Numbered from the stretch's first letter, positions 10,691 to 21,218 are shown. The stretch is 64,000 bases of DNA from Heloderma charlesbogerti (GCA_026122225.1 JANEZZ010002062.1:372001-436000); one strand, 5' to 3'. Translations and numbers: made by a program. The notes: generated by a model from the letters alone, not told the origin.

Positions 10691-11621
10691 TTAGGTGACC
10701 TCTTCTTTCTTATTGCTGAGCATGGAAAACTACCCTATGGGACATGCACGTGGAGTGCATGACTCATCTGGTCCAGAATACTTTCTACTTGAAACACCCC
10801 AAGCGGGCACTTGTCCATCCCGTTTCTTGAAAACCCCACAGCCAAGGCCATTTCCACAAACCTTTATTTGGAAGGGTGTGACGCGGTGAGTGTGTGATTT
10901 GGAGCTTTTTCTAAACACATCAAAGTGCATCACAGTGTAATCCTCTCACACTGCCCACAGGGTATATCATGTTGCTTAATGCATTTGCTTTGCTTTCCAG
11001 GAATATATTTTGCAACTGTGTGAACTCTCGCTTCTGGTTGAGGAAGATCAGTTATTAGATTTCTTCCATTTCCCCCCATTTCCTGTTCAAACGCTCTGGG
11101 TGGATGCCAAATTGTTCTTCTTTCTAGAACTTTAGAACCTTGCGTAGGATGAAATGGAACTGTTAACTCCTTTTTCTTTTTATATTAAGGGTGACATGAA
11201 TTATTATTGTGCATGGATATGTTTTATGATACGTTCGTTCTTTCTTTTTCTTCTTTTTCTGTCTCTTTTGTGGTTTCCCCTTTATTGTTCTGTTTTTTGT
11301 TGGTTATTGTTGTATTTGCAAAAATAAAAGGAAAAAAAGAGCTTGCATAGGAAGGGGTGTGCCGTTGTGTTGCTTTGGGAAAGCAGTAAAGGCATGTATG
11401 CTTTCGTGTGGTGATGTCTACCATCATGGAAATGCATGAATGAATCATCAGAGATTGAACATCAGAGACGCAACTTTCTTTCAACTTCTTAATGGAGGCA
11501 GCTCATGTAGTTGGTTGTTAAGTTATCAAGGGTCAAGAGCAACAAAGTGATGTTCATGTATTGGTCCCTGGAGAGGGTGTATTTTTCGAATCGTAGCATT
11601 TTAGAGTTTGGCATTTGATTG

Positions 11622-11696
11622 GTGACTGTGTGAAACAAGATGCCGGATCAGATAGGCCTTTGATGTGATCCAGCAGGTCGGCTCTTACGTTCTTAG
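11622..11696 (-). mobile_element. GAGCCCTGCTGG-family repeat fragment
   Basis: In reverse complement the segment reads AAGAGCCGACCTGCTGGATC and then CAAAGGCCTATCTGATCC, matching the core of the repeat at 4993-5112 with small changes. Confidence 0.6.
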
Positions 11697-11711
11697 ATGG
11701 CAGGGGTCCCA

Positions 11712-12066
11712 TGACCATACCTCAGTGAAAGTGCACCTGCCTTGCGTGCAGAAGGTTGTGGGTTTGATCCCTGGCATCTTCCAGTGAAAAGTGGATCAGT
11801 TAGGAGCTCATGGGAACCATCTCTGTGCCTGGAACGCTGGGGAGCTGCTGCCAGTTATGGTAGACTAACCTTTCGCAACCTGGCGCCCTCCAGATGGTAT
11901 GGACTACAACTCCCGTCAGCCCCAGCCAGTGTGGCAAGAGGTCAGAGATGATAGGGGTTGTAGTCCAGAATGTCTAGAGGGCAGCAGGTTATGGAAGGCT
12001 AAAGTACACAATACCACGCTTAGGTGGACCGATGGTCTGACTCAGTATAAGGCAGTTTCCTATGCC
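11712..12066 (+). mobile_element. tRNA-Ala SINE interrupted by a MITE
   Basis: The tRNA-like head (CTCAGTGAAAGTGCACCTGC, B box GGTTTGATCCC at 11761-11771) and the body (CTGGGGAGCTGCTGCCAGTT) run to about 11865. The body resumes after the MITE at about 12004 with ACAATACCACGCTTAGG and GGTCTGACTCAGTATAAGGC. Together the two parts make one nearly full-length SINE, so the MITE inserted later. Confidence 0.85.
11866..12003. mobile_element. Palindromic hAT MITE nested in a SINE
   Basis: The arms CAACCTGGCGCCCTCCAGAT / GTAGTCCAGAATGTCTAGAGG and GACTACAACTCCCGTCAGCC form the family fold-back. The flanks GTAGACTA and GTACACAA agree at six of eight positions. Because it splits a tRNA-Ala SINE, it is younger than that SINE. 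Confidence 0.8.
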
Positions 12067-12202
12067 AGGCAGACCAGAGAACATATTATGGTGGTAGTCC
12101 CATGGCATTATTACATTTTATGACTGTACCCTCTTACTCTGACTGCTGGTCTTCTGGAGACCTTCAGCCCAGGGGTGGTAGAGGTGCTGGATGTGTCGGA
12201 AC

Positions 12203-12245
12203 ACCCGTAGCTTCCGGGACACCCCTAGCTTCCGGGACACCCCTC
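12203..12245. repeat. 18-bp tandem repeat, about two copies
   Basis: TAGCTTCCGGGACACCC begins at 12208 and again at 12226, with a related ACACCC segment before it. It is short and of no known family. Confidence 0.75.
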
Positions 12246-12249
12246 TGGC

Positions 12250-13020
12250 CCAGGATGGTTGTGCTGAGCTGGAAGCGTGCCAAGATTATTCTGTCATTTG
12301 AGGCCAAAGTGGGTTTTTTGATTAGGATGCAGAGGAATGGGAGAGAGACACGGCAAGGTCATTCCTGCGACCTCTGAGCGGAGCTGATGGGAGTTTAAAG
12401 GTGTCGGCGGCTACTTCAGAGTCCCCCTCTGTTCTTCTCGCTTCCTGAGAGCAAAAGCCCTTTATACCAAGAGCTGCCAGCGCCACTGCAAATGTTTCTA
12501 GTGTTGAGATGGACGGCCTCAGAGGACCAGCCATCCCACGAAGCCTCGATGCCAGACTGCCAAGCCCCCGAGGCTGTTGGAGACTGCCAGGGGGTGGGCC
12601 TCTTGAAGTCTGCCCCCATGCCTTTTCCTTTTGAAATGGAGTGACTTGAAGTAGCAGTGCAGAGACAGATATCAGGTGGGACCCTTCCTGCATTTTGATT
12701 GGACCTAATGTTGGAGAGAGTTCAGATTTTGTGAATTGAGTCTATCTACACGTGTCTCTGGCTTTTGTTTGTTTTTTAAACTAGGGGCACAATAGAGTCG
12801 GGGTGCAGGGCTGGCCATGTTGACTCCAGCCCCTCCCACATGGGTGGAATCAGAGGCAATGGGCTCTTTAACCTTCTCTTCTCCCCCTCATCCCCCAGAT
12901 GAAAATTAGCAGCGGCCGTTGTGGTGCATCTCTGCTTCTCCCAGGCAAAGGGCCCTTTCTTGAAATGCAGGCAACAGCAGAGGCTCTGTCAAGGTCTCCC
13001 CTTCTGCACCACGTGGACAT
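12250..13020. other. No recognisable gene or repeat
   Basis: I see no family resemblance and no frame with protein-like features. CpG content is moderately raised near 12480-12560. Confidence 0.45.
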
Positions 13021-13024
13021 TTCC

Positions 13025-13107
13025 TTACCGGTTCAGACCAAAGGTCAGTCTAGCCCAGTGTTCTGCTTCCGGTGATGGTAAGCCAGATGCCTCTGGAAGC
13101 TTGCGAG
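13025..13107 (+). mobile_element. GAGCCCTGCTGG-family repeat fragment
   Basis: Contains GTTCAGACCAAAGGTCAGTC, TAGCCCAGTGTTCTG and GCCAGATGCCTCTGGAAGC, matching the repeat at 4993-5112. Confidence 0.65.
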
Positions 13108-13469
13108 GCTGGGGGCGCGCGTGCTGAATGTGTGCTTGCTTTCCCCCATTGTTCGACATCTGTTACTCAGGTTTTGTTGTCCTTTGAGTACAGAAGCTCC
13201 ATTTAGCTGTCGTGATGGATTCCTGTTCAAGGTCTCATTCCTCTTTGCCTGTGTCACATGGCTGGCCTGGGAGAATGCAGCGGTGGTGGTACATCATAAA
13301 GGTGGGAGCCCATGGAACTGGGGACTGGGTGGGAGCCAGGTGCGATTCACCAGGAGGCTTGCCTGAGCCCCCGGGCTGCCAGTTGCTTACCCCTCACTTC
13401 CATCCTAAACCCTCTGAGGGTCATGTAACCTGACTGTAGGATGAGACTCCTGGCCAACTCCATCTAGCC

Positions 13470-13722
13470 AGGGTGGGGCCAAAGACAAAAGGAGCAGACC
13501 TAAGAACACCAGCATATTGCAGCTGAAAGCTCTTCCCACCGGTCACTAAGCCTTAGGAGAGGCATTTCAGCCTTTTAGAATGGGGAAAAAGTGCAAAAGC
13601 CAGGAAACCACCAGCCGATCTGTGGTCTGGGAAAGGGGGCTGGGCCACAGAAGGGGGTGGGGCCATCTGGGGAACCTGGGAGGGTTGGATTTGGCCCATG
13701 GGCTTGAGGTTTATCATCCCTG
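13470..13722 (+). mobile_element. hAT MITE, CCTTTTAGAATGGGG family, 5'-truncated
   Basis: Shares GGTGGGGCCAAAGACAAAAG, CCTTAGGAGAGGCATTTCAG, CCTTTTAGAATGGGG and GGATTTGGCCCATGGGC with full copies at 26606-26972 and 35796-36150. It ends at GTTTATCATCCCTG. The left terminus is missing. The 8-bp flanks seen at 26606-26972 put the family in hAT. Confidence 0.8.
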
Positions 13723-13732
13723 ATATACATTC

Positions 13733-13751
13733 CCTCTCTCTCTCTCTCACA

Positions 13752-13824
<73 letters not shown>
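13733..13824. repeat. (TC)n followed by (AC)n
   Basis: Long interrupted TC dinucleotide run passing into about 12 AC units. It generates spurious open frames on both strands. Confidence 0.97.
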
Positions 13825-14032
13825 CCTGTGCATCCAAAATTCAGACATGCCACTCTTTTAAATTCTGCAATATTGATCTTCAAGTACGTTCCCTCCCTCC
13901 CTACATCTGGCTCTCCTTTTCTCCCTTTTGTAGTTTTCACCATTTTCTGTATCAGATTGTAAACTCCTTGGGTCAGAGACTTGTCTATTTTGCTTGATTG
14001 CACTGTATAAATGGTGACAATGACCATGTTTG

Positions 14033-14120
14033 TTGGTGAGGTGGCATAGTGGCTAAGAAGGCGATCTGGGAAGTCCCTTGTCCAAATCTCCCGGCTGCTG
14101 TGAACTCGCTTCGTGGGTTT
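14033..14120 (+). mobile_element. tRNA-type SINE fragment (GTGTGG/TAGTGGCTA family)
   Basis: GGTGGCATAGTGGCTAAGAA resembles the A-box region and TTGTCCAAATCTCCC a decayed B box of the second SINE family (complete at 39747-39986 and 59572-59807). Only the tRNA-related head remains. Confidence 0.5.
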
Positions 14121-14139
14121 CAGGCTGGCCATGTTTTCC

Positions 14140-14510
14140 CCCCAGTTCAGATAGGGCTTTCACCATAGAGGTGCAGGGGTAGAGCGATGCTTCCTCTGGC
14201 CTCCATTGAGCACAATGGCCATTTCAAGGAACTTGTGTGTAAAGCCCTAAGCAGCTTGGGCCCCAAATACCTGAAGGAGCACCCACCCCTGTAACAGCCT
14301 GTGTGAATCTTCTGGCGAGGCCTTTCTCCCTGTGCTTGGCCTGTGGGATATCTTTCATTCAGTTACAAGGGGGAGGGCTTTCTTGACCCAAATGATGGAA
14401 TACCCTCTCCAAAGAGGTCTGCCTAGTGCCAGCACTAATATCTTTTAAGTGCCAGGGGAAAAGCCTTTTTATTTCCCAGGCATCTTAATTTGCGCAAATC
14501 TCTCAGTCTT
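14140..14510 (+). mobile_element. Decayed L2-like LINE 3' fragment
   Basis: Translation with frameshifts gives KALSSLGPKYLKEH and, further on, FLFPRHL-like pieces, equivalent to the FKTLYGSGPAYLKERL and FRRALKTWLFRQAF parts of the intact L2 frame at 55540-57456. Several stops and indels make this an old copy. Confidence 0.6.
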
Positions 14511-15021
14511 TTAAAGATTTTCTTGGCTGCTTTTATCATTGTTCTTGTGCTTTGGGGGTACTGTTTTTACACTGCACGCTGTCCTGAAATATATAAACAT
14601 AGAAATAAACGGAGCTCAAAAGCTAGCCCCTGGCTGCTGCTTTCAAGACGATGCTTTTTCTTTCCTTGATGGATGTCTTGGAGTTGCAGCTTTAAAAATG
14701 CACACTGTCAGCATAGATCCAGCTGGCTGAGGAAACCTAGACAACTGCCTCACTGAACTCTTGAGGTTAACGCATTGCTCTCTGATCAGACCAACTGAGA
14801 TGGCTCCACAACCTATGAACAGCGGAGGGCCAGCTCTTAGGTGAGCCTTGGCCCTGTTTGACATTAACCATGGACCTGGAGTTGAATGCATTAGATTAGC
14901 TCCCTGACAGACCTGTGAGCGATCGGGCTGCAGATTTTAGCTTGCACAGCAGGAGGCCATCAGTAAGACTGGATTAAATGTTATGGTTAAAGCAACTGTT
15001 GTTGTTAAAATGTCTTGGATG

Positions 15022-15059
15022 CCTATATATATATATATATCTATATCTATATATATATG
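15022..15059. repeat. (AT)n microsatellite
   Basis: Alternating AT with a central CTATATCT interruption, immediately before the 3' end of a minus-strand LINE fragment. Confidence 0.95.
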
Positions 15060-15061
15060 AA

Positions 15062-15790
15062 AGACTCCAGATGGCTTACAATTGAATTAAAACATACAAA
15101 ATTTAGAACAGCTACAGCAATTAGCCATTAAAATATAACCACCCCATAATACATCTAAAACATCAGTGATAACCATAAAGAAATCAATGGGCGCATTAAA
15201 CAGCCCATCATATGCCATCAAATGCCTGAGAATAGAGGAAAGTCTTAACCTGGTGCTGAAGAGATGGCAATGTTGGCACCAGGTGAGCCTTGCTGGGGAG
15301 AGCATTCCACAATTGAGGGGGCCACCACAGAGAAGGCCCTCTCCCTTATTGCTATCCTCTGAACCTCCTTTGGAAGAAGCTCTCAGGGGAGGGCCTCAGA
15401 TGTTGGTTGTAGAGTACGGGCAGGTTCATAATGAGTCACCATGGTATTGATTATCTGGTGGCCTGGGGAAGATGCCTGTTTTCCTTCCTCAAGCCAAATG
15501 GGTGACAAGAGGCCAGCGCAGGTATTTCTCACAATGAGGGATGCCCCTATCAGTCTGCTTCTTGAATCCTCTTTCATTCAACTGCTGTAGAAAGCCTTTT
15601 TGGCTGGAGATTGAGAGGGAAGTGCATTCCGTGGTTGCTAGGTGCCCACTGGGATGGTTGTTCATCCTTTGCTGCCTTGAGGGGTCAGTGGTGGTGACAG
15701 GGTATGGGCAGATGGCTGAGAGCCAAAGATGGTAATGGTCTCCAGGGTAGCAAGATCTAGAGTCCACATGGAATCAAGTATATTGGGGTG
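15062..15790 (-). mobile_element. L2-like LINE 3' fragment
   Basis: Minus-strand frame pieces LTWCQHCHLFSTRLRLSS and LRHLMAYDGL closely match TWCHHCYLFSARLRSISF and RHLTAHDEF of the L2 fragment at 31103-31880. They are followed by the same AT-rich 3' region. The part beyond 15480 has an open frame (15489-15767) without a recognised domain and may belong to the same element. Confidence 0.6.
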
Positions 15791-16084
15791 GATTGGTGTG
15801 TAAGTCAGCCACGGTGTGGCAAAACCTATGGCAAGAAGATTACCTGAACATCATCCTCAGCCTGGAGCTTATCCTATGTAGTTTGTCCACTGTGCATGTG
15901 TTTTGGGAGCATTACGCATCCCTGAAAATTGGCCCTAGATGTGCATGGAGTCCAGTGCTAATGCTGAGTGTATTTCATCACAGAGATGGGGAATTTGGTA
16001 CTGGCACAGAGCTTGCCATCCTGGGAATGTTATCTTTGTCTTTTCTTTTAAAATAGCATGTTTCTAGTCCTTAAAGATTCCTTC

Positions 16085-16210
16085 TGTGCAAGCACCAGGT
16101 CATTACTGACCCCTAGAGGGATGCCGCTTTCGCTGGCGTTTTCAGGGCAGACTATAGTGGGGTGGTTTGCCATTGCCTTCCCCAGTCGTGACTACCTTTC
16201 CCCGCAGCGC
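16085..16210. mobile_element. Degraded squamate interspersed repeat
   Basis: GCAAGCACCAGGTCATTACTGACCC followed by GGTTTGCCATTGCCTTCCCC is a module I recognise from common squamate repeats. Class and limits are uncertain. Confidence 0.45.
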
Positions 16211-16433
16211 TGAGTTGACTTTCCAGTGGCCATTTGGCAGTGCTTTCTTTCATCCCTGTGACGACTAGCTGCATAAATGACACAACATGTAATGTGATTA
16301 ATTTGCCTACTGTTACGTAGCTTTCAGAATTTGGGTTACTCCGGTACAGAATTTTGACCGCTCTGCTTCAGGTCGCAATACAGCTGGCCACACACAGCAA
16401 AGTAGTTGTCTGTACTCCTTCTTTCAACTTGTT

Positions 16434-16569
16434 CAGTGGTGGGCAGAATGTAGATCTCCAGATGTTTTGGACTTCAGGTCTCAGAAGCCACTGCCAGCAT
16501 GGCCAATAGTCAGGAATGCTGGGAGTTGAAATTCAAAACACCCGGAGATCCACTTCCTGCCCACCCCTG
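16434..16569. mobile_element. Palindromic hAT MITE, GGTGGGCAGA variant
   Basis: Terminal CAGTGGTGGGCAGAATGTAG is mirrored by CCACTTCCTGCCCACCCCTG. The arms CTCCAGATGTTTTGGACTTC and TTCAAAACACCCGGAGATC surround GCCAGCATGGCC. The flanking octamers no longer match. Confidence 0.8.
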
Positions 16570-16923
16570 AGCTAGAATGATTGACAGGTTCTCTCTCTTC
16601 TCCCCCTCCAATGCTCATTACTCCCTCTTCACAAGATACACATTTCCTGCAACATCTCTCAGAGAGTGCTGTTGACATAAACATCCCCTTAAGAAGAGAA
16701 CCATTAGCTCTCACAATCCTTTGGGTTTTACTTTGTACCTTTGAATAAAGGCTGTTTTCCTGCACCTTTCCATCTGTTCTTTCCTGCCTTAGGATTTTGT
16801 GGTGCTGGCTTCTCTCCCTTTGTTTTGTTCTTTCTTCAGATGGATATACTGGTGCGTGATGGAGATGGCAACTCCACGCAGCCCATCACTCACCGAATAC
16901 TAATGCTTAACATTTCTATAGCT

Positions 16924-17020
16924 CAGGCTTCCCCAGCTGGGCACCCTCCAGATATTGGTCAGAGGCTGATGGGAGTTGAGGTCCCAAACTTCTGGAGGGC
17001 ACCAACTTTTGGGAAAGGCC
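16924..17020. mobile_element. Palindromic hAT MITE, internally shortened
   Basis: CAGGCTTCCCCAGCTGGGCA at the left and GGAGGGCACCAACTTTTGGG with AAAGGCC at the right are inverted. The central ACAACTCC-type arm survives on one side only. Confidence 0.7.
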
Positions 17021-17521
17021 AGGTTAGCTCTTCTGCATCACAGCCAAATGGGGGTTCCATCTGGTTTAAGACAAGCGGTCATGTTCCAGGTAGCACCCTG
17101 GACAGCTCCAAATGCAACTCAAGAGTTCAGCACAAGCAGACCCTTATGCTGCTTCCATAGCAGGCAGCACTATACTGAAGTTTAAATAGGGATGCAGCTC
17201 TGCCTGGGTTGCTTGCTCCACCTCCACTGGAAGGCGCCTCTTGTAGTTAAAGGAGCTTTGCCTCTTTTAGCACCCGTTGGCTTCGGCATTCGGGGAGACT
17301 GTGGTTTCTGGGCTGGTGAGTCCTTCAGTACTGGGGACGGCAGTGCCACCTGCCTCAGGCTGGGGAGACAGTGGCAAGTTGAGATTCTTGTGCATTGGGG
17401 GTTTTGAGGAAACAGGGTGGCCCTGAGTCAATGGTGTGGGGAATCCTTTCCCCCACTCCATCATCAAACTTTAGTCATGGGGAGTCTGACCCCTGGGCCA
17501 TGAAAACAGCCCTTTCAAGTG

Positions 17522-17875
17522 CTCAGGCTGCTTCACATGTGTTATCTAGTTGTAATCCTTACAACAACCTTGTAAGGGAGCCTTCCCCAACCTGGTGCCT
17601 TCCAGACATCAACTCCCATCATCCACAGCCATCATGGCCAATGGATAGGAATGTTGGGAGCTGTAGTCCAAAACATCTGGAAGGCACCAGGGTGGGCAAG
17701 GCTGCTGTAAAGAATGCCAGTATTGTTATCCTCCATATTGCAGATGGTTGTGGGGGTGGGGGTGTGGAGGGACTGCCACCTAGTGAGTCCATTGCGGAGG
17801 CAAGATTTGAACTGGGGACTTCCTGATTTGCATCTCAGTCTTATTAGCCACTATGCTTCACCAGCTCTCTGTTGC
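17522..17875 (+). mobile_element. MIR-like CORE-SINE split by a MITE
   Basis: GTTATCTAGTTGTAATCCTT and ACAACAACCTTGTAAGG before the MITE, then GTATTGTTATCCTCCATATT, GCAGATGG, AGATTTGAACTGGGGAC and TAGCCACTATGC after it, follow the order of the ancient vertebrate MIR element. The copy is diverged, and a hAT MITE sits exactly between the AAGG and TGTAAAGAATGCCAG parts. Confidence 0.7.
17578..17704. mobile_element. Palindromic hAT MITE nested in a MIR
   Basis: The termini GAGCCTTCCCCAACCTGGTG and GGGTGGGCAAGGCTG are inverted. The octamers TTGTAAGG (17570-17577) and CTGTAAAG (17705-17712) agree at six of eight positions, and they lie inside the continuous MIR, so they are the duplicated target. 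Confidence 0.85.
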
Positions 17876-18177
17876 TTGCTGGCAACTGACTTGGCTACAC
17901 AACAGAGCAATTGGTTTGCTCTCTTTGCTGCTCTAATGTGCCTTTTCCAAAACCAGATCTGTTATGGTTCATGACCAGATTGCCATGCACCTCTTAAATG
18001 TTGGTCCATTTCTAATTCACGTTATTCCAGGGCCTGGGAATAACCAACAGTGGTCCAATTTAAGCAAGAGCTAAAATGAATCTTTAAATGTGAACTTGCT
18101 TAGATTGAAAAAAAATTGCTCAAGGCGTCTTCAGAAGTCAACCAAACCAGGACTATATTTAGGCTTGGACTTTAGTG

Positions 18178-18311
18178 CATAGGTGGGCAGAAAGTGCATC
18201 TCCAGATGTTTTGGACTTCAGCTTGCAGCATTTCTGTCCATTGGCCATGCTGGCAGGAGCTTTTGGAAGTTGGGGTGCAAAACATGGAGATCTACCTTCT
18301 GCCCACCTCTG
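18178..18311. mobile_element. Palindromic hAT MITE with perfect 8-bp duplication
   Basis: The 134-bp fold-back opens CATAGGTGGGCAGAAAGTGC and closes CTTCTGCCCACCTCTG. It is flanked by identical octamers CTTTAGTG at 18170-18177 and 18312-18319. An exact 8-bp duplication is the hAT signature and anchors the superfamily call for this set of MITEs. Confidence 0.92.
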
Positions 18312-18631
18312 CTTTAGTGAGTCTTTCTCTGTGGAAGAAAAAGAGGACCAGAGAACATACCTCATCTTTGGCATACTTTTATGATATGGGCCGTTGTGCT
18401 GGCGATCTCAGCTTGTCAAGCTTTGAGTGTGCAGCTGGCCCTTTGTCTGAGGTTGTCAGGCAGGGTCAGTATGTCACTACCAACCTCTGGCCAAAAGAGA
18501 GAACTGGAGGGAGACCAGCCAGACAAGTCAGGGAGCCTTTTTAAACCATGACCCCCCTATAAAGACTTCCATATCAGCCTTGCTTGCTTGCCTACGCAAC
18601 TGGAGAAAGACCATAGTGTGTCCCTTTGGCC

Positions 18632-18858
18632 TTAGGAACCTGCTTTCATGCCAAGTTAGACTACTTCTCCATCTAGCCCACTGCAGTCTACTTTGACTGG
18701 CAGAGGCTCTCCAAGGACTCCAAGGGCATGGGCCATGCTAAGGTGGGCCATGGCAATCACACACTACAGGAACCTTTTAGCTGGAGGTGTGGAGGATTGA
18801 ACTTGGGACCTTTTGCATGCAAAGCAGATGCTTCTGCTGAACTGTATGGTCCCTCCCT
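18632..18858 (-). mobile_element. tRNA-Ala SINE
   Basis: Reading the minus strand, a tRNA-Ala-like head (TGCTTTGCATGCAAAAGGTC, then a GTTCAATCC B box) precedes the family body, which ends near TAGGAACCTGC. About 45 bases around 18725-18770 do not fit the family consensus implied by the other copies and may be a small insertion. Confidence 0.8.
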
Positions 18859-18959
18859 AGGAAAATCGTACCCTTGGCTTGCTTCCTCTCTTCCTCTCCT
18901 CGCCCCACCTCTGCTAGAACTGAGAGGAAGTTACGATGGGCCAAGGCAGAGCAAGTAGG

Positions 18960-19094
18960 CAGGGGTAGGCAACCTGATGCCCGTCTGATGTTTGGACTGC
19001 AATTCCCATCATCCCTGACCATTGACTATGCTGACTGGGGCTGATGGGAGTTGTAGTTCAGCAACACCTGCAGGGCACCAGTTGTCTACCCTAG
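18960..19094. mobile_element. Palindromic hAT MITE
   Basis: CAGGGGTAGGCAACCTGATG and CAGGGCACCAGTTGTCTACC are inverted ends. The arms TGCAATTCCCATCATCC and GATGGGAGTTGTAGTTC surround GACTATGCTGACTGGG. Confidence 0.85.
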
Positions 19095-19172
19095 GTCTAA
19101 GGCATGTCTAGCTCTTTGAATGCGCCCCCCCGCCCCCGGATGAGCCCTGTTGCGTGAACTGGCTATCTGCTG

Positions 19173-19243
19173 GCAAAGCAAAGTGGGTTTAACAGAACAT
19201 TTTAAGTTTGGGTTAAGAGAACATTAAACCCATTTTGCTTTGC
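19173..19243. repeat. 20-bp inverted repeat with 31-nt loop
   Basis: GCAAAGCAAAGTGGGTTTAA at 19173-19192 pairs with its inverse at 19224-19243 with one mismatch. It could be a short MITE. The sequence between also contains AAGTTTGGGTTAAGAGAACA, loosely related to the arms. Confidence 0.8.
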
Positions 19244-19259
19244 ATGTTGATTTTGGTTT

Positions 19260-20140
19260 AAGATAAGACCTTTATTAATATTTGTTGTTGGTTCTGAATC
19301 TTTGCTGAAACATCTGTGGGAGTTTGGCTTTGGTTAGCATGGGGCAATCTTGCCTTTCCGACCCAAACTCGACTGGAACAGGAGAGCAAAGGGAGATAAA
19401 AGCTGAAATAGCCCCTTTGGTTGAGATTTACATAATAGGCTTGGCTGAGGGTGGTCAGATGCAGCGGGGCAGTGCGAAGAGAAATTGAAATTAACTGTCA
19501 GGTTATGGGGCTGGACTCCTTCCAAAGGCTTTTGCCATTTCTCTTACTGGGAAAGAGCTGAGTGGTGGAGGCAGTGGGGAGAGGAGCCTAAGCATATTGT
19601 GCTGCTGTCCTGCTGATTCTTCTTTACCCAGTTGTAATTTTCCCCCCACACCCGCCCACCTCCTGGCCCCCTCCCCCAGCATTTCCACTTCTTCACTGTC
19701 ATGGTTGGCCCTTGGCCAGAAGGGCTCAGAGATCCCACTTATCTCCCCAGAACACCCGCACTTTTGAGCTCCTGCTCCTGCAGAGCCTTCTCCCTGGCAG
19801 GAATGAAACAGAGGAGAGGGAGTGAGTTGGGGTGTGTGGGGAATGGAGAATGGAGGATGTTTTAAGAGGAGTTTGGGAGGGAGGGAGGGAGGGAGGGAGG
19901 GAGGGTTCCTTTGGAGGTTTTCTTAAGCTGCCGAAATCCTGTGCAAGAGACGCCACCAATTGTGCATTGCAAAGGCACATCGTGCCATGGTGTGTGAAGG
20001 AGAGATAACACAGCAAGGCATTTCACTTGGCAGTGGGGGGTGCTACCCAAGATAAAACTGAAGAATTCCCCCCTCTGTGTACACCTCTCCAGTCCCCAAG
20101 ACAAGCTGTCAAAGGGATCCTCCAAGGGCCGGTGTTCTTT
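19260..20140. other. No recognisable gene; one (GGGA)n run
   Basis: A GGGA microsatellite covers 19875-19906. The rest shows no repeat family or coding signal that I can support. Confidence 0.45.
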
Positions 20141-20143
20141 CTG

Positions 20144-20310
20144 GCTGCAGAATCGTGCTTTCAGCCGGCCCGTTAGGAAAGTTCTTTTTAATTAAGCTGA
20201 TTAACTGTCTGGCTTATAAATGATGAATCTGTTTTATTAACTGGTGCGACTGAACATCTCGCTATCTTGGAGCAGCTATTATGAAGCTGTGGTTATTTAA
20301 TGACCCTGGA
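20144..20310. other. AT-rich non-repeat block, candidate conserved element
   Basis: The segment around TTTTTAATTAAGCTGATTAA and GGTTATTTAATGACCC has several TAAT cores and no resemblance to repeats in the window. Such composition is typical of vertebrate developmental enhancers, but conservation cannot be judged from one sequence. Confidence 0.3.
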
Positions 20311-20566
20311 TTGCAAAGGAAGCATGTTTGATCCCTAGTCACTGCTTGCGGCATGTTATGGCCTGGGCTGTGCACTTAATCAGGATGTTGTGGCGTGTGG
20401 CGGGGGCGGGGGTACCACGCCTAGGCAGCCCTGCAGAAAACAGACTGAAGGCATGGGTCAGGATTTGGTTTGCTAAAGCGAAGTGTGGCGGGGAGGTCTG
20501 GCCCTGACCAGTGCCTGGGGGGGGGCAGGCCACTTGCACACTGTACGCAAGCTGCTCCGAGTGCCC

Positions 20567-20636
20567 GAAAGGCCCTCCAGATGTCATTGGATTGCAGTTC
20601 CCATCATCCCTGACCACTGACCATGCTGATGGAAGC
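20567..20636. mobile_element. Palindromic hAT MITE, partial
   Basis: AGGCCCTCCAGATGTCATTG, GCAGTTCCCATCATCCCTGA and CCATGCTGATGG match the left arm and loop of the family. The right arm is missing. Confidence 0.7.
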
Positions 20637-20918
20637 ATGATCCAATGACGTCAGCAGGACCACAGGGTCCCCTCCCCTGCCCCAATGAAAGAGAGGGGCA
20701 GTGCTGCAGGCTTTTGTTTCTTTTTGCATGTGAGACCAGTGGAGGTTTCTGCCTCTTAGTGAGGAAGAAGAGGCTAGGGAGGCTGACTGTGCTGCTACTT
20801 CACCCAGCTGGGACTGGACCGCTCCTACCCTCCTAAAGGCCATGAGAAGCGGCTGCCCTGTGAGCAGGAGAGAAAGCCGCCACCGCAGCAAGCTGTCCCC
20901 ATTGTCACCTCTGTAAAT

Positions 20919-21057
20919 CAGCGATAGGGAACGTGTCTCCCTCCTGTTGTTGTTGGTCTGCAACTTGCATCATCCCACACCATTGGCTGTGCTGGCTGGG
21001 GCTGATGGGAGTTGGAGTCCAACAACATCTTGAGGGCCAGATGTGCCCCATCCCTGC
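20919..21057. mobile_element. Palindromic hAT MITE
   Basis: The ends CAGCGATAGGGAACGTG and GTGCCCCATCCCTG are inverted. The octamers CTGTAAAT (20911-20918) and CTTTACAT (21058-21065) agree at six positions. Confidence 0.8.
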
Positions 21058-21073
21058 TTTACATAGTCTACTG

Positions 21074-21218
21074 CAACGATCCCCAGCCAGGAGCCCTCCA
21101 GATATGTCGGACTACAAATTTCATCACTCCCAGACAGTGTGGCCATTGGCCACACTGTCTGGGAGTGATGGGAGTTGTAGTCTAACACATCTGGAGGGCA
21201 CCACGTTGGGGAAGGCTC
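21074..21218. mobile_element. Palindromic hAT MITE with perfect central palindrome
   Basis: The outer arms are diverged, but the centre from 21122 to 21170 is a perfect 49-bp palindrome (24-bp arms, 1-nt spacer). Family members normally have an asymmetric GGCCATGCTGGCTGG loop here. The flanks GTCTACTG and ATCTACTC share the core TCTACT. Confidence 0.9.

Noticed and set aside
13575..14132. 185-codon minus-strand frame
   Set aside because: Its middle is a translated TC/AC microsatellite (RERERER, CVCVCV).
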